64,000 bases of DNA from Mesaphorura yosii (taxonomy: Eukaryota > Arthropoda > Collembola > Poduromorpha > Tullbergiidae): the NCBI GenBank assembly GCA_009869945.1, contig WIXG01000285.1:1-64000 (forward strand). Reading direction: 5' to 3'. Below the pieces are notes generated by a model. That model made no database searches, was not told the origin of the DNA, and saw only the letters and a list, made by a program, of their open reading frames with translations. Position 1 is the stretch's first letter. Each line of letters begins with the position of its first letter. This document shows positions 12,020 to 24,200 of the stretch, piece by piece. Position numbers and translations under genes: made by a program.

Positions 12020-13037
12020 ATGGTTTGGAGTCAGATTCTGGGGCTGACGCTGGTAGCCCTCGCCGGCTCAATCCAAGCATACCCTTTGGTGCTCCAGTAC
12101 GTGCCCTTCGACCAAGTGGACAATGAAATAGAAGTAGAGACAGATTCTGGACCTGCGCCTTGGTTTGGCCGCACGCTGATCCAGCCAGAAGGTCTCTACG
12201 GCGATGACGCCGTTGCTCCGACGGAGGACGAGACGATCAAGTAAGTCAATACAATAATTTTAACTTGGTAAAGGTAAAGGCTATAACAAAGATTAACTTG
12301 GCGGCGATCCGCTGATCTTCAGGTACATGCCCATCAAACGCGGCAAGAAGCCTCAGAAGCTCCAAACCGGCTACTACAACTACGACTTCACCAAGGTCGA
12401 CCTGAACATCGACACCGGAGTCGGGTACCTGCACGATGACGCCTTCCAGGGGGACCACGACGAAGTGAACATTGAAGACGCTCAGTTTGACGGCGAGGGT
12501 CAGGGCCGCAATGACTTCGAATGGCTCTGGACTCCGAATCAGGAGCTAGAGCGGGACAACAGTCGATCACTGGTCCCTTTCGTCTCGATGCCCGAACCGC
12601 TTATACTGGCCCGCTACGATCCCGATGACTCTCATCGGTTTGTGGACACTGACGCTGATTTTGAGCTCGACGACGAGCACGAGGAACAGGACGACGAGTA
12701 CAAGGATCAGGATGACGAATACAATGACCACGACGGCGGCGACGACGACTACCACCACCACAACCCGTACGAGGTGGGTCACCACGACCTGTGGTCACAC
12801 AAGTCCAAAGTGGGTTCGCACCTGCACGGGACGTGGCCCTACCATCAGGGCGCGCACCCGCTGAAAGTCTTCGAGAGCACACACGGATACTCACACCCGC
12901 TCGACAAGTACCACACCAACGCCATGTACAGCCAGGGCATGCAGACTCTGTACCACTCGCTCAAGAACAAGTACAACAACAAGTACCTTGGACACGGGCA
13001 CCATGGAGGCTATCACTACAAGACGATTCATTTGTAA
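12020..13037 (+). CDS. Secreted acidic, His-rich protein of unknown function
   Basis: Two exons, 12020..12240 and 12323..13037, joined in phase 2, give 311 residues. The ATG at 12020 starts a signal peptide (MVWSQILGLTLVALAGSIQA). The mature protein is dominated by Asp/Glu: the central segment alternates DDE/DQDDEY-type repeats and runs into HDGG, DDDYHHHN and later HGHHGGYHYK. No catalytic domain is recognised. Composition suggests metal or calcium binding, or a structural matrix or mucus role; this is inference only. AATAAA at 13115..13120 follows the stop. It may be lineage-specific. Confidence 0.75.
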
Positions 13038-13409
13038 AGCTTAATTCATCTCAATTCTCAATTTTGTTTCTTTCTTGTAATTGGAATTGACTGCTTCTGT
13101 CTCTACACGTTGGTAATAAATTATTCGTTCTGCTTGCTGCAACTCTAGAAATTAATTTCTTAGTTCCCAAATGATTAATGAATGATGATTCATTGACTTA
13201 TCGCTTGAGTAATGAAAATAAGCAAGAATTTTTTGCATAATGAGGAGAATGGGCTCGAGCACTGATTCACGCACAAAAGTGTCAGCTGAAACCGTTGCTG
13301 TGCTGGGTCCAGCCGTCAGCCTTCAGCAGAGGACGAAACAAAGCGGCTTCTCGCTTTATCGCTAAAGATAAACAGTGGACGTGAGCAAACACCTGACTTG
13401 TGGCATAGA

Positions 13410-13429
13410 GTTAATGTTACGTAACATCA
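13410..13429. promoter_or_regulatory. Shared UGT upstream element with 14-base palindrome
   Basis: GTTAATGTTACGTAACATCA is identical to 15865..15884 upstream of the second UGT. Its centre ATGTTACGTAACAT is a perfect palindrome containing TTACGTAA, the binding core of PAR-bZIP/NFIL3/Vrille-type factors. It lies about 330 bases before the first UGT ATG. Confidence 0.6.
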
Positions 13430-13611
13430 GCATTAATTCATTCAGTACGCACGCGATAGTGCATACTGGCAAGCAGGACACATCATAGGCACGGAGTACG
13501 GCACGTCCACACTTCGATTCATAAGGCGCCACAGCTACGTGTAGCTTTCCAGTGGTGAGTGGTGAATCCCGAGCTATCGGCGAACTCTATCTAAATCTAA
13601 ATGAAGATAAA

Positions 13612-13619
13612 TATAAATA
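13612..13619 (+). promoter_or_regulatory. TATA box candidate of the first UGT gene
   Basis: TATAAATA lies about 140 bases upstream of the ATG at 13759. Confidence 0.45.
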
Positions 13620-13758
13620 CAAAGTAAAGCTCAAGCTCGTGAGTTGGTGAAACATTTCTGTGTCGTCCACACTCAGTTCTCGTTGATAACATTCGCAAAT
13701 ACTGGAAATTGGCACGCTGGTACCGGACTGAATTTCTAGCTGGTCCCAAAACTTCGCA

Positions 13759-15537
13759 ATGGAGTACACTGCCCGTCAACGACTGCTGGCCATCCTCTTC
13801 ACAGTCCTTGTCTGCCTCCCCGCCTCCGTCCAACCTGCCCGCATCCTGGCCGTCGCCTTTGTGTCAAGCAAAAGTCACAAGATCACCTACGAGCCACTTC
13901 TGTACGAGCTCGGAGCCCGCGGCCACGACGTGACGGTGCTGGCGCCGTACATTTCAGGCAAGACAATCAAGAACGTCCGTGAGATTCAAACCATCAACGT
14001 GGATGAGGCATTTGAGGCAATGCCGAATGCATTCGAGATGAAGGAGAAGGGAGAGGAGATGAGTTTCCCCATCGTGGCCAAATTTTTCAGCAAAATCTGC
14101 GCTGACACCTACGACCTTCCACAGGTCAAGGCGCTGGAGAAAGAGAAATTTGACCTCATCATCCTGCAACCGTTCTTCAACGAGTGCGTGGCGGCGTGGG
14201 TGCATCAGTTCAACACGAGCCTCGTCCTTGTCATACCTGCCATTCTCCCGTCCTTCGTCTCCGCGCACTTTGGGAACCCGAGCCCAGTCTCTTTCATCCC
14301 GAATTTCATGTCTGGGTTCCTCTCCGATGAAATGAATTTCTTCCAGCGAGTCAAGAACTTCCTCTTGGAAGCATTTTTAGCCGTTGTGCTTGATTTCAGC
14401 TATATAACCACCATGGATGGCGTATTTAAAGAGAAGATGCCCAATACCCCGATTCAGGGCAGCGAAGAAGTATTCCGGAACGCCAGCCTAATGCTGACGA
14501 ATTCCCACTTTAGCCTCTCCGGTCCACGCCCGTACTTGCCCGATATAATTGAAGTCGGCGGAATGCATTGCAGGCCAGCCAAACCATTACCGAAGGTAAT
14601 TAAATTAGTGTAGTTTTCTCACGCTCGCCGCCGCCGCAGTCTGAGAAATTATTTAATCAAATCGAATCCCGCATATTCAGGACTTGGATGATTATCTGAA
14701 CTCTTCCGGCGACGACGGCTTCATCTACTTCAGTATGGGCTCAGCGTTGAAGGGCAGCAGAATGTCGGAAGCTAAGAGGAAGATGTTTTTGAACGTGTTC
14801 TCCAAGCTGAAGCAGAAAGTGCTCTGGAAATGGGAGACTGAGAAGATGAACGACCTACCGAAGAATGTCAAGCTCTCAAAGTGGCTTCCACAGCAAGGTA
14901 AGCCAACCCATACTTTAGTGGCTCCAATTTCTCGAAAGTCGAATTCTTTCGACATTCGAATAACAATTTATTGTGCTTTTCTTCGGTTTCGGTAGACGTC
15001 CTCGGCCACCCCAAAATCAAAGCTTTTATTACTCACGGTGGCTTCGGAGGAACGACGGAGGCGATCTATCACGGCGTTCCGCTCGTCGGGATCCCGATGT
15101 TTGGGGACCAGCAGATGAATATGCTCAAGGCGAAGCATGCTGGGTATGCCGTGACCCTCGAATTCGTCGAGCTCACAGAGGAGGGCTTAACGGCAGCGAT
15201 TCAGGAGATCCTCAAGCCCCAGTACAAAGAGGTTGTGATGGACCTTTCAGCCAAGTTCCGAGATCAGCCCGACAAACCGCTTGACAGGGCGGTGTTCTGG
15301 ACGGAATACGTCATCAGGCATAAGGGCGCCACGCACCTCCGCTCGGCGGCGAGGAACCTGAATTCTTTGCAGTATCACTCCATCGACGTCATCGCCTTCC
15401 TGCTGACAGTGATCGGCACCGTCCTGTACGTGATTTTCGCAGTGCTCCGATGGGCGGTGAGGAAAATCTGTTTCGGTGGAGGAGCAAAAGCCAAGACAAA
15501 GGCGAAAGGAGAGAAAAACGGGAAAAAGTACAATTAA
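13759..15537 (+). CDS. UDP-glycosyltransferase (UGT, GT1 family), tandem copy 1
   Basis: Three exons, 13759..14595, 14681..14897 and 14996..15537, give 531 residues. A signal peptide (ends near VQPARIL) leads into the acceptor-binding half. The donor-binding half has [20 protein letters not shown] and GFGGTTEAIYHGVPLVGIP, which is the UGT signature with the His and the GDQ of the nucleotide-sugar site. A single C-terminal membrane helix (VIAFLLTVIGTVLYVIFAVL) is followed by a basic cytosolic tail ending KKYN, a KKxx-type ER-retrieval signal. Expected role: phase II conjugation of lipophilic xenobiotics or endobiotics in the ER lumen. AATAAA at 15560..15565. The neighbour at 16321 is a close tandem duplicate with identical lengths for exons 1 and 2. 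Confidence 0.95.
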
Positions 15538-16320
15538 GGAGTAGATTCTGGGCACAAGAAATAAAGGACTTCATAAGGCAACTGCAACTTTGCCTACTTA
15601 TTTCACATACTGCGGATTCATTGACTTATCGGCTGACTCACGGCAGTAGGACAGGTATTTGATTAAGCGTTTTATGCAGCAAGAGCTTAAGCAGTGATGC
15701 CACTTACTAACATAATGATCATACAATACAATGTGTCTTCCTTATTAAAAAGCGAAAGAGTTTTGTGCATGTGATATGCGAATCAGAAAGCCCAGACTCC
15801 AACCTTGAAAAGACAAAACCAAGTAGTAGCAGTCGTAGTAGTTCGTGCGTAAACATTGTTCAATGTTAATGTTACGTAACATCAATCGTTAGTGCAATAC
15901 AATGCGAACTACGAGCACTGGTGACTCGATGACTCGATCGCGCACCGAGTCACCTGATTCGTGCCGCTGCGATTGCGTGAATGGACTCGATAGTGAACAT
16001 CAACGGCAACGACTCGGGCTGTTGTGAATGAAGATAAGGTAGCTGTTGTATTTGACAATTTAGCATTAAATGTCGTTTTGAAGCTGCACTTCGCAATTTT
16101 ACCATTCACGGTTACATAACTGCAGTGCAGTACAAATTCCACCGGTGCTCGTGCTAAGAATTGTTTTATTCAGTGCAACTTAGGTTTTCCCAAGCGATAA
16201 TCAGGTAGCTACATAAAATCACAGCCCAGAAACCGAATTCAGTTTATTTCTTCATCAATCCCCATGATTTCAGGTTAATTCGGCTGTGATTGAATTGTTA
16301 CTTGCTGCCACGCTTTCCGC
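15538..16320. other. Intergenic between the tandem UGTs
   Basis: Holds the polyadenylation signal of copy 1 (15560..15565) and the second copy of the palindromic element (15865..15884). The remainder is largely unalignable by eye with the copy 1 promoter. Confidence 0.5.
15865..15884. promoter_or_regulatory. Shared UGT upstream element, second copy
   Basis: Exact 20-base match to 13410..13429, same orientation, about 440 bases before the second UGT ATG. Contains the palindrome ATGTTACGTAACAT. Confidence 0.6.
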
Positions 16321-18071
16321 ATGGAGTCTTCTTCCCGCCAACGTCTTCTGGCGCTACTCTTCGTCGTCCTAGTCAGCCTGCCCGCCTTCGTCCAGCCCGC
16401 CCGGATTTTGGCCGTCGCCTTCATGTCCAGCAGGAGTCACAAGATAACATACGAGCCGCTGCTGTACGAACTTGGCGCCCGTGGCCACGACGTGACGGTG
16501 CTGGCGCCGTACATTTCAGGCAAGACAATCAAGAATGTGCGCGAAATTCAAACACTCGATATAGAGGCAGAATTCGCGAAAATGCCCAACACTTTCGAGA
16601 TGAAGGAGAAAGGCGAGGACATGAGTTTCCCCGTCGTGGCCAAACTCTTCGGGAAAATCTGCGCTGTCACCTACGACCTCCCGCACGTCAAAGCTTTGGA
16701 GAAGGAGAAGTTTGACCTCATCATAATGCAGCCAATCTTCAACGAGTGCGTGGCGGCGTGGGTGCACCAGTTCAACACGAGTCTTGTGCTCGTGCTACCG
16801 TCAATTGCGCCATCCTGGATTAGCAAGCATTTTGGAAACCCAAATCCTGTCTCCTTCATCCCCCACTTCATGTCTGGGCTCCTGTCCGACGAAATGAGCT
16901 TCTTCCAGCGTGTCAAGAACATTGTTGTGGAGGTGTTTTTTGTAGTTATGCTTGGCGTCACGTATCAGCCGACAATGGATGGCATTTTTAAGGAGAAAAT
17001 GCCCAACACGCCACTTCTGAGCAGTGACGAACTGTTCCAGAATGCCAGCTTGATTTTGACCAACTCCCACTTCAGCTTGTCCAACCCTCGTCCGTACTTG
17101 CCCGACATAATCGAAGTTGGTGGAATGCATTGCCGACTTCCAAAACCACTTCCAAAGGTTATCAGTGACTTAATTAAGACACTTACTTCAGTGTTTCATA
17201 TATCTGTTACTATTCCTAGGACTTGGACGATTACTTGAACTCGTCTGGCGACGACGGTTTCATTTACTTCAGCATGGGCTCGGCTCTTAAAGGCAGCCAG
17301 ATGCCAGAAGCGAGGAGGAAAACTTTTCTCAATGTCTTCTCCAAACTGAAGCAGAAAGTTCTCTGGAAATGGGAGACGGAGAAAATGGACGATTTACCGA
17401 AGAACGTAAAATTGTCAAAGTGGCTTCCACAGCAAGGTAAGGCAAAATTTGTCCAGTAATTTGAACTTATTTGCCCGCCCGCTTTAATCAGTATGATGAT
17501 TCTTTTGTTCTGTACAGACGTACTCGGTCACCCCAAAATCAAGGCTTTTATCACTCACGGTGGTTTCGGAGGAACAACAGAGGCGATCTACCACGGCGTT
17601 CCGCTTCTCGGGATCCCGATGTTTGGGGATCAGCAGATGAATATGCTCAAGGCGAAGCACGCAGGCTACGCTGTCACGCTGGACTACCTCACCCTTACCG
17701 AGGAGGGTCTGACCGAAGCCATTAAAGAGATCCTCAAGCCCCAGTACAAAGAGGTTGTGCAGGACCTGTCGGCCAAGTTCCGAGATCAGCCCGACAAACC
17801 ACTGGACAGGGCGGTGTTCTGGACGGAGTACGTCATCAGGCATAAGGGCGCCACACACCTCCGCTCGGCGGCGAGGAACCTGAATTTTCTGCAGTACCAC
17901 TCCATCGACGTCATTGCCTTCCTGCTGACAGTGATCGGCACCGTCCTGTACGTGATTTTCGCAGTGCTGCGTTCGGTGGTGCGGAAAGTGTGCGGCGGAG
18001 GCCGTGCAGGGTCCAAGTCAACGACGAAGAAGCAGCAGCTGCGAGAGGAGAAAGGGAAAAAGAAGAATTAA
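16321..18071 (+). CDS. UDP-glycosyltransferase (UGT, GT1 family), tandem copy 2
   Basis: Three exons, 16321..17157, 17220..17436 and 17518..18071, give 535 residues. Exons 1 and 2 are exactly as long as in copy 1 (837 and 217). It has a signal peptide, [20 protein letters not shown] plus the GGTTEAIYHGVPLLGIPMFG signature, a C-terminal membrane helix and a Lys-rich tail ending KKKN (KKxx). The acceptor-binding half differs from copy 1 at many positions (for example TYQPTMDGIFKEKMPNTPLL), so the two enzymes may prefer different aglycones. The donor half is almost identical between the copies. AATAAA at 18145..18150. Confidence 0.95.
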
Positions 18072-18487
18072 CGAATTAATGAATTTGTCCATGCAATCTG
18101 TGCACAAGCATCGAGTCCGATTTCATTCCATTCCAAGTTCATGAAATAAAATACCGTACTGATAACTGATTTTACTTGACGTTTATTCGCATCTTCCTTT
18201 TTCGCTGCACTCTCTCCTCGCCTATGCCAATAAAAAGTCCATTCAAATTCAATTAAATCTCTGTGCCGTACTCCGTCAACTACGCTACTTTGCCTTTCAC
18301 CGTCTCCCCAATTTAGACTGACGCTTAATTAGCTGATGAATAGAGGAATTAAACGCCGAGGGTCTTACAGCCAGCTTGCAGTTGTTGATTTGACTTCTTC
18401 CAGCGAGTTTAACGGAGTTTCCATTCCCTCTTCTTCGTCCTCCTCTTCAGTTGGTTCGAGTGATTTCTCGAGGCCTGTGCTCGTAAA
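18072..18487. other. Intergenic
   Basis: Copy 2 polyadenylation signal, then a short AT-rich gap before the next gene. Nothing else is recognised. Confidence 0.4.
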
Positions 18488-20247
18488 ATGAGGAAAATCT
18501 TCCGATTCGGGCTCCGGTCGCCTGCCAACGCCTTCATTTTGGTTACTGTGCTGGAAACGGTAAGAAAATAGCCGGCAATACACCAGTAACTAAGGATAAG
18601 CATGGATTTTTTTTAATCCTGCAGATTTTTGCCCTGATTTACGTGCTTCTTGATGGCACCGAATTTTTCACCGCCGGACTGCATCTGAGCACCGCCAGCC
18701 AGAATCTGCTCGTGCCACCAATGCTCAAATGGCTGGTGTCCCTCGTCCGCTTCGCGTCTACAACCATTCTTTGGGCACACCTCTTCAAAAGCGTGCCCAA
18801 ACTCGCGCTGCAGGCATGGATCCTAGTGGGAATGGTGCACGACCTCCTTTGCCCGGCGTGGATCATCGTGCAAGACGTTCTCAACACACCTGTGCCCGAC
18901 AGTTCGTACCCGCCACTTTACAGGATCGTCCTCCTGCTCGCGTTCCGGTTTTACGTGTACTACTTCATGCACAAATTTACTCAGGAAATGCCACCGCCGC
19001 CGCCTGAGGAAGGAACGGGTACCCAGGGCAAAGGTGGCGCGCTGTTTTGGTGTTCTGGAAAAAGCTCGAGCTCCTCCTCCTTCGAGTATAGCAATCCAAG
19101 CCTGGAGGATGATGACGGGCAGCCGGCAACCGCCGAGCCCGTGCCGGAGTCACAGTCGCAGGAGCCGCCTCCGTCACCGGTCAAGAAAAGTGTTCAGTTC
19201 GACCCACGACCGATGACGATCGAAGACATGTACCACACTGAAGCCGGTGCCGAGGGTTCGGCCTCAACAGGCAGCGGCAGCGATGGGGGCAAAAGCGAGA
19301 GCAGCAGCAGTGACGACGAATTTTCTCCACAGGAACCAGTCGCCGTGGAATTCAGCCACCTGCTCAGCAACTGGTCGCGGGAGCTGGGTACGATGGCACG
19401 GCTCGTCAGAATGCTGCTCATCATCGAAATCGTGTGGAATGCATACGTGCTCCTTATTCACGAGATTCGGTTCGGGATGGCGCCACAGCAGCGTGGTCGC
19501 GGACACAAAATGATGACAATGACCACGACCAAAGAAGCAGACATGGCCACTACGGCGACGGTGACGGCACTGGAATTGACAGAAAAGGATCCGGCAGCCG
19601 GTCGAATTTTCTCGATCAACGAAACAGTGACACTGGAAATGATTTGGATCAGGCTCGGCTTCGTGGCGATTGCAGTTGTCGGGCTTTTTTTGCTCCGAAT
19701 TCAGGTAAAATGAAGCCCATTGTTTTCTGATGAAATTTTTATCCTTAATTGGGACTTTGCTTTCAACTCTCAGCGGCTCATACACGCCTCGATCGTCGTC
19801 GCTATCGGCTACTTGATCCTCGTTGGGGTGAATCTTGCGCACGTGATCCGAATTCAGAACTGGGCGCTCCTTTTCGGCGAAAGGAACTCTATCAATCTGA
19901 CATTGACAGTCTTCTTCATCGGCGCGAACGCGTTCCTGAAATCCTGCGTGGGCTTCGTTCTGCTCCGGTTTGGGATCGCGAGGGTGGCACGCGGGAGGGT
20001 GCGCGATCGGTACGTAATTGACAACCAGATCGAGATTGGGATGACCGGTCACGGCAGCGGCGGTGGCAGGGGCAGGAAGGAAAAGGACAGCAACGTCGAG
20101 CTGGTATTTGTCATCGATCGAGATAACGAGGCAGCAGAAAGTCCGTCACCGGCACGCGCGCAGGAACAGCAAGGCGCCGGGGGCGTAGGCTTCGCAGGGG
20201 TCGCGGTGGCTGAAGCGAATCGAATCCGGCAATTCACTGAGCTATGA
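18488..20247 (+). CDS. Multi-pass membrane protein, two apparent four-helix halves, function unknown
   Basis: Three exons, 18488..18559, 18625..19704 and 19774..20247, all phase 0, give 541 residues. Hydrophobic helices are seen at roughly residues 14-38, 50-72, 80-105 and 115-138. A 120-residue polar loop follows, rich in Ser, Glu, Pro and Asp (PPPPPEEGTG, SSSSSSFEY, SESSSSDDEF). A second set follows around MARLVRMLLIIEIVWNAYVL, EMIWIRLGFVAIAVVGLFLL, RLIHASIVVAIGYLILVGVN and NLTLTVFFIGANAFLKSCVG, before a Gly/Arg- and Ala-rich tail. No known family is recognised; the look is of two fused tetraspan units. The stop codon TGA overlaps an AATAAA (20247..20252). Confidence 0.75.
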
Positions 20248-21263
20248 ATAAAATATATGAAACAAATGAAATTGTCAACGTACATTTTGGTCGAAGTCGA
20301 AATAAATGCACAGTTTGACAGTTTGGCGACAATAATCAAGTCACTTTTAATTCTGTAATTATAATAATTCACAGAAACAATGAAAATGAAAGTTAAAGTA
20401 AGCTGCATTCAAATCAAGCGCCCAGCGCGACGAGTCACTGACTTGACTTAATTATCAGTTAACATTTAACAGGCTTTACTCGACGACAAACTCGTGGCTG
20501 CTTCTCGTCGATTCGCCTTGAGTTTGAACTGAGTCAAACAGAAAAAGTAAAGCAGCAACCGGCGGAAGTCAAATTCATTGCTTTGTCTGCTTAGTTTGTC
20601 TGTCTCCATGGCTTTCGTTTCGTATTTCGAGTTCAGTTAGTGCAGTTTTGGTTTTTTCCTTATCATTTCCATTTAACTCGTTGTCTCGCTCGTTCAACAG
20701 TTCAGCCGTCTTCTGTCAAGTCTCCAGTGTTACGTTATATTGTGGCTCATTTCCAATTCGAGTTCAGTTCAAGCCGAGTCGAGTGTTGAGGCAAGTCGAG
20801 GCTATTTTTGACGCCGGTTTTTTGCAGTTGTGCTCGTATTTTGTGAAACTAATCTTCTCTGCTTGGGTTTTACAGTTCTGCTATTTTACTTAACTCATTG
20901 CTTCGTTGTCGTTGTCTGTCGTTGGTGTAAACGTGATTTGAGATCATTTAATCTCGTCTCGTGCGTGATGCAGACTGCGACTGCGACTGGGAAGGCCGAA
21001 CGCGAGCTGCAGTGCACATCAGTGACGAAGAAGTAGTCGAAAATGAAAAGGTTCAACAACTTGTCTACTCATCCTCATCCGAGACAGCGTCTTTTGCTGC
21101 TGCATCTCTGCGTTTTCAAGATTCTGCGTTCTGCATATTTTTCCCATGGCACTGTGTAATTAAGAACAATAGAAGACGAATCTGGTGCTTCTTCTTCTGC
21201 ATTATTGTGACTATGAATGTGATCTGATACACATTTACACTACACACCCTCATTGCATTCGTC
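20248..21263. other. Intergenic or 5' region of supervillin
   Basis: About 1 kb without a supportable coding exon. It probably includes the supervillin promoter and 5' UTR. A second AATAAA near 20302 could be an alternative end for the upstream gene. Confidence 0.4.
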
Positions 21264-24200
21264 ATGGATTGTGCGCCGCCAGCACCGCCGCCAGGGCGAT
21301 CAGAAAGTGAAGAGGACATTATTATGGGGCTGAGTGTCGCGGAGAAGAGGTCACTCTTCATGCAAATAGAAAGAGAACGTGCTGGGCTGCGAAAACAGAT
21401 CAGCGTGGGAGGAGAAGCCAAAATCCACTCCAGCAGAAGCAATGGAGGCGGCTATGGTAGTGCTTCGAAGCGGTTTGTGACTCAGCCGGTGACGACGGAA
21501 GAAGTCAAAGCCGCACAATTGCTGGCACTGGCGGACGGAGACACGGAAGGTCCAGCGATTGCTACTCCAGTGACAAATGGACATGGAGCCGGGAAAGGTA
21601 AGTAACGGACTTCTGATTGGCGGTCTGGATTGGTTAGTTGGCAGTGATTAACAAGCATGCACGAAGAATGCCCTGTTCTAACTTTAATACTGCGCTCTTT
21701 GGCTTTGTTGTGTGTTTTCTAATTTAGATAGTGGCTTAGAACCTAGAAGTAGAAAAATCAGTCAGCTGCTGTCGAGTATCCAAACTTGTTCCCGCACGCA
21801 TACCCGTGCTCGCATTACTGATACGGTCAAGATGCTGATCAAAGTGGAGAAGGATGACTCTGGTGAACCCGCGCCCGCACCGGTTCCGGTGCGAATGCGA
21901 ATGCCAACGCCCAGCTTGAAGGACCGCGTTCGCCTCTTCAATGGACTGGCTCGTACCGCGAGCATGAATAGCAACGATATTGCCTGGTATGACATGGCCG
22001 ATGTCGGCTGCTACAAATTCCAGGGCAGGAGGCCGGTCGTATCTAAGCGTTTCGCCACGACTCCCGTGACTGTGCCCGCCAAATTCCATGATAAAGTGCA
22101 CAATCTTTGTGGTAAGTATTTAACGCATTAAATTAAGGGTATAAATTGACATGACAAGTCATGACATGACGTGGCGTAGCCTGACAGATGTAAGGCAAGC
22201 AAGACTGAAGTTGCTGGAGCTGCTGGAACTGCTCCTTGAGATAGCAGATAGCATTACAATCAGAAGGAGAGGAGGCTGCTGTTGCGTTGCGGTATCATAA
22301 CGTAATATTTATTTAATATTTTATCAAGTGTTTCTATTTACTCGAATTACTCACTTAGCATTCGCATTCAGTGGTTAACACTCAGCTCGGCTCGTATTTC
22401 GTATTTCAGCCGATGATGTAACCCGAGACACTCTTCGTTTATGTAATTGTAAACTATGTACTGTGTACTCAAATGCAAATTAAGTGGCACACTCGCACAC
22501 GAAGTGTGGCGGAGTATGCGATTAAGTGCAGAACAGATTTTGGGCTACTGGCTGCACTGCTGATAAGAAAATCTCGTCGTGCTCCGCGCCGTGCTGAGTT
22601 AATTAACTAATTAGGGATTAAGTGGTCAGTGAATTGTGAAGCTAAACCGAAGCCGCCAATCGACAATCAGAATGATTAGATCTACTGATACAGACGCTGA
22701 AGCAGGTAAAGAACGAATCCAAACGACGGAAAAGGCTTCAAAAGCCCTGTTGTCTCGGCTTTTGGGCTAAGCAGAGCGTGCTGGCTTCGATTTTCCTGCG
22801 TTGCATTATCTTAAGTGATTCTAAATTAGTGCTCTCGGCATACTGGCTATTGTTATTGTTGTTAAGTTGTATATTTCTTGTTCTGCTCTGGTTGGATAGG
22901 CTTGACTGCTTGACTGACTGACTACAATGCATCATGAGACTTAACACTTAACTTATCTTGTATCTAGTGTATGCGTATTCGTATTCGAGTGGATTTGTAG
23001 ATTATCGTGTATTGGCGTTATGAGTGTTGTCTGATGTGTTATTTACTGATCTGATCACTGACGTACTTAACAATCACACCTTCTCTTCATTGTTGCAAGC
23101 AAACAATTAACTTAACGTGTTACTTTGTTTAGATGCTGATGCTGAAGGAGGTGCGAATGCGAATGTGAATTCGTACGCGAAGCCGGTCTCGGCCACAGCC
23201 ACAGAAGGAGCACAATCAGCACAAGCACAGGCAGGAGGCTGCATCAAAGAAGAACAAGATTCGCAAGATTCGCCAGATTCGCAATTTCAAGATACAGCAG
23301 CAGTGAGACTACAAACACGAGCACAGCTGCAGCATGAAAACAAGTTGTTAAGAAGACAAGGTCAGGAAGCGGACTATACAAGTACGGCTACGAGTACACA
23401 AGTAGAACAGGACAGTCACAGCGACAGCATCAACAAGCACAGGCACGGACAGTCGAGGATCGGAGGAGCCCAAATAATCAATACTTGCACTACAGACATA
23501 GTGGATGTGGACTCAGAGTCAGGAACCAAAGCCGTCACTGCAGATTTGCCAAAACCAAAGACAGCAGCATTTGAAGTTCAAGGCCAGCGCCGCGAGCAGC
23601 AACAGCCGGAGCCCAAGACGCAAAACCTGACACGGGAACTGGATACGGATTCCAGGATGGGTGTTCACAGTCTCAAGGAAGATGCATCGGAACGTGCACG
23701 CGAGCGTGGAGAAAGTCCAGTGAGTTCGGTGAAAGCAAGGGCTGCACTTATCAGTGCTAATACAAACACGAGCACAGATAACAACAGCATCATGGGAAAC
23801 TCCAACAGTAACTCCAGTAGCTGCCTGAGCGGCGGACAGAAGAATCGGAGGGCAAGCGATTTCAGTGTGCAAAGCGGAAAATGCAGCGGCAGCGGAGAGA
23901 CAAACAACAACAAGATTGTCAGGTTAGTCGATCAGGCGATCCACATTTCCATATTTGGAGTAGCTGTGCTGCAGCCGTAGTCGTAATTAACGAATTGTGT
24001 CCTAATCGAATTTAAATCGGGTCAATACGTGGGCCGGCCGTGAGCCGTGGACTGAGTCGAGATGAGCTTAATAAGTGGCTTGTCAAAGGTCACGCGCTCG
24101 CTTAACAGGCAATCAAGGCGAGGAAAACCAGGTTCAAGTTTTTGCTCTTGAAATACGCGTGAACGTTCGTATTCTTGAAGTTCTTGTCTCTCGTTCCTAA

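Larger units (their letters stand above)
13038..13758. other. Intergenic with first UGT promoter
   Basis: Contains the polyadenylation signal of the His-rich gene, the shared UGT palindrome (13410..13429) and a TATAAATA box at about 13612..13619. No gene. Confidence 0.5.

Noticed and set aside
19264-20052. 262-codon minus-strand open frame over the 8TM gene
   Set aside because: Overlaps the intron and both exons of the sense model, with composition of an antisense shadow and no recognisable family.
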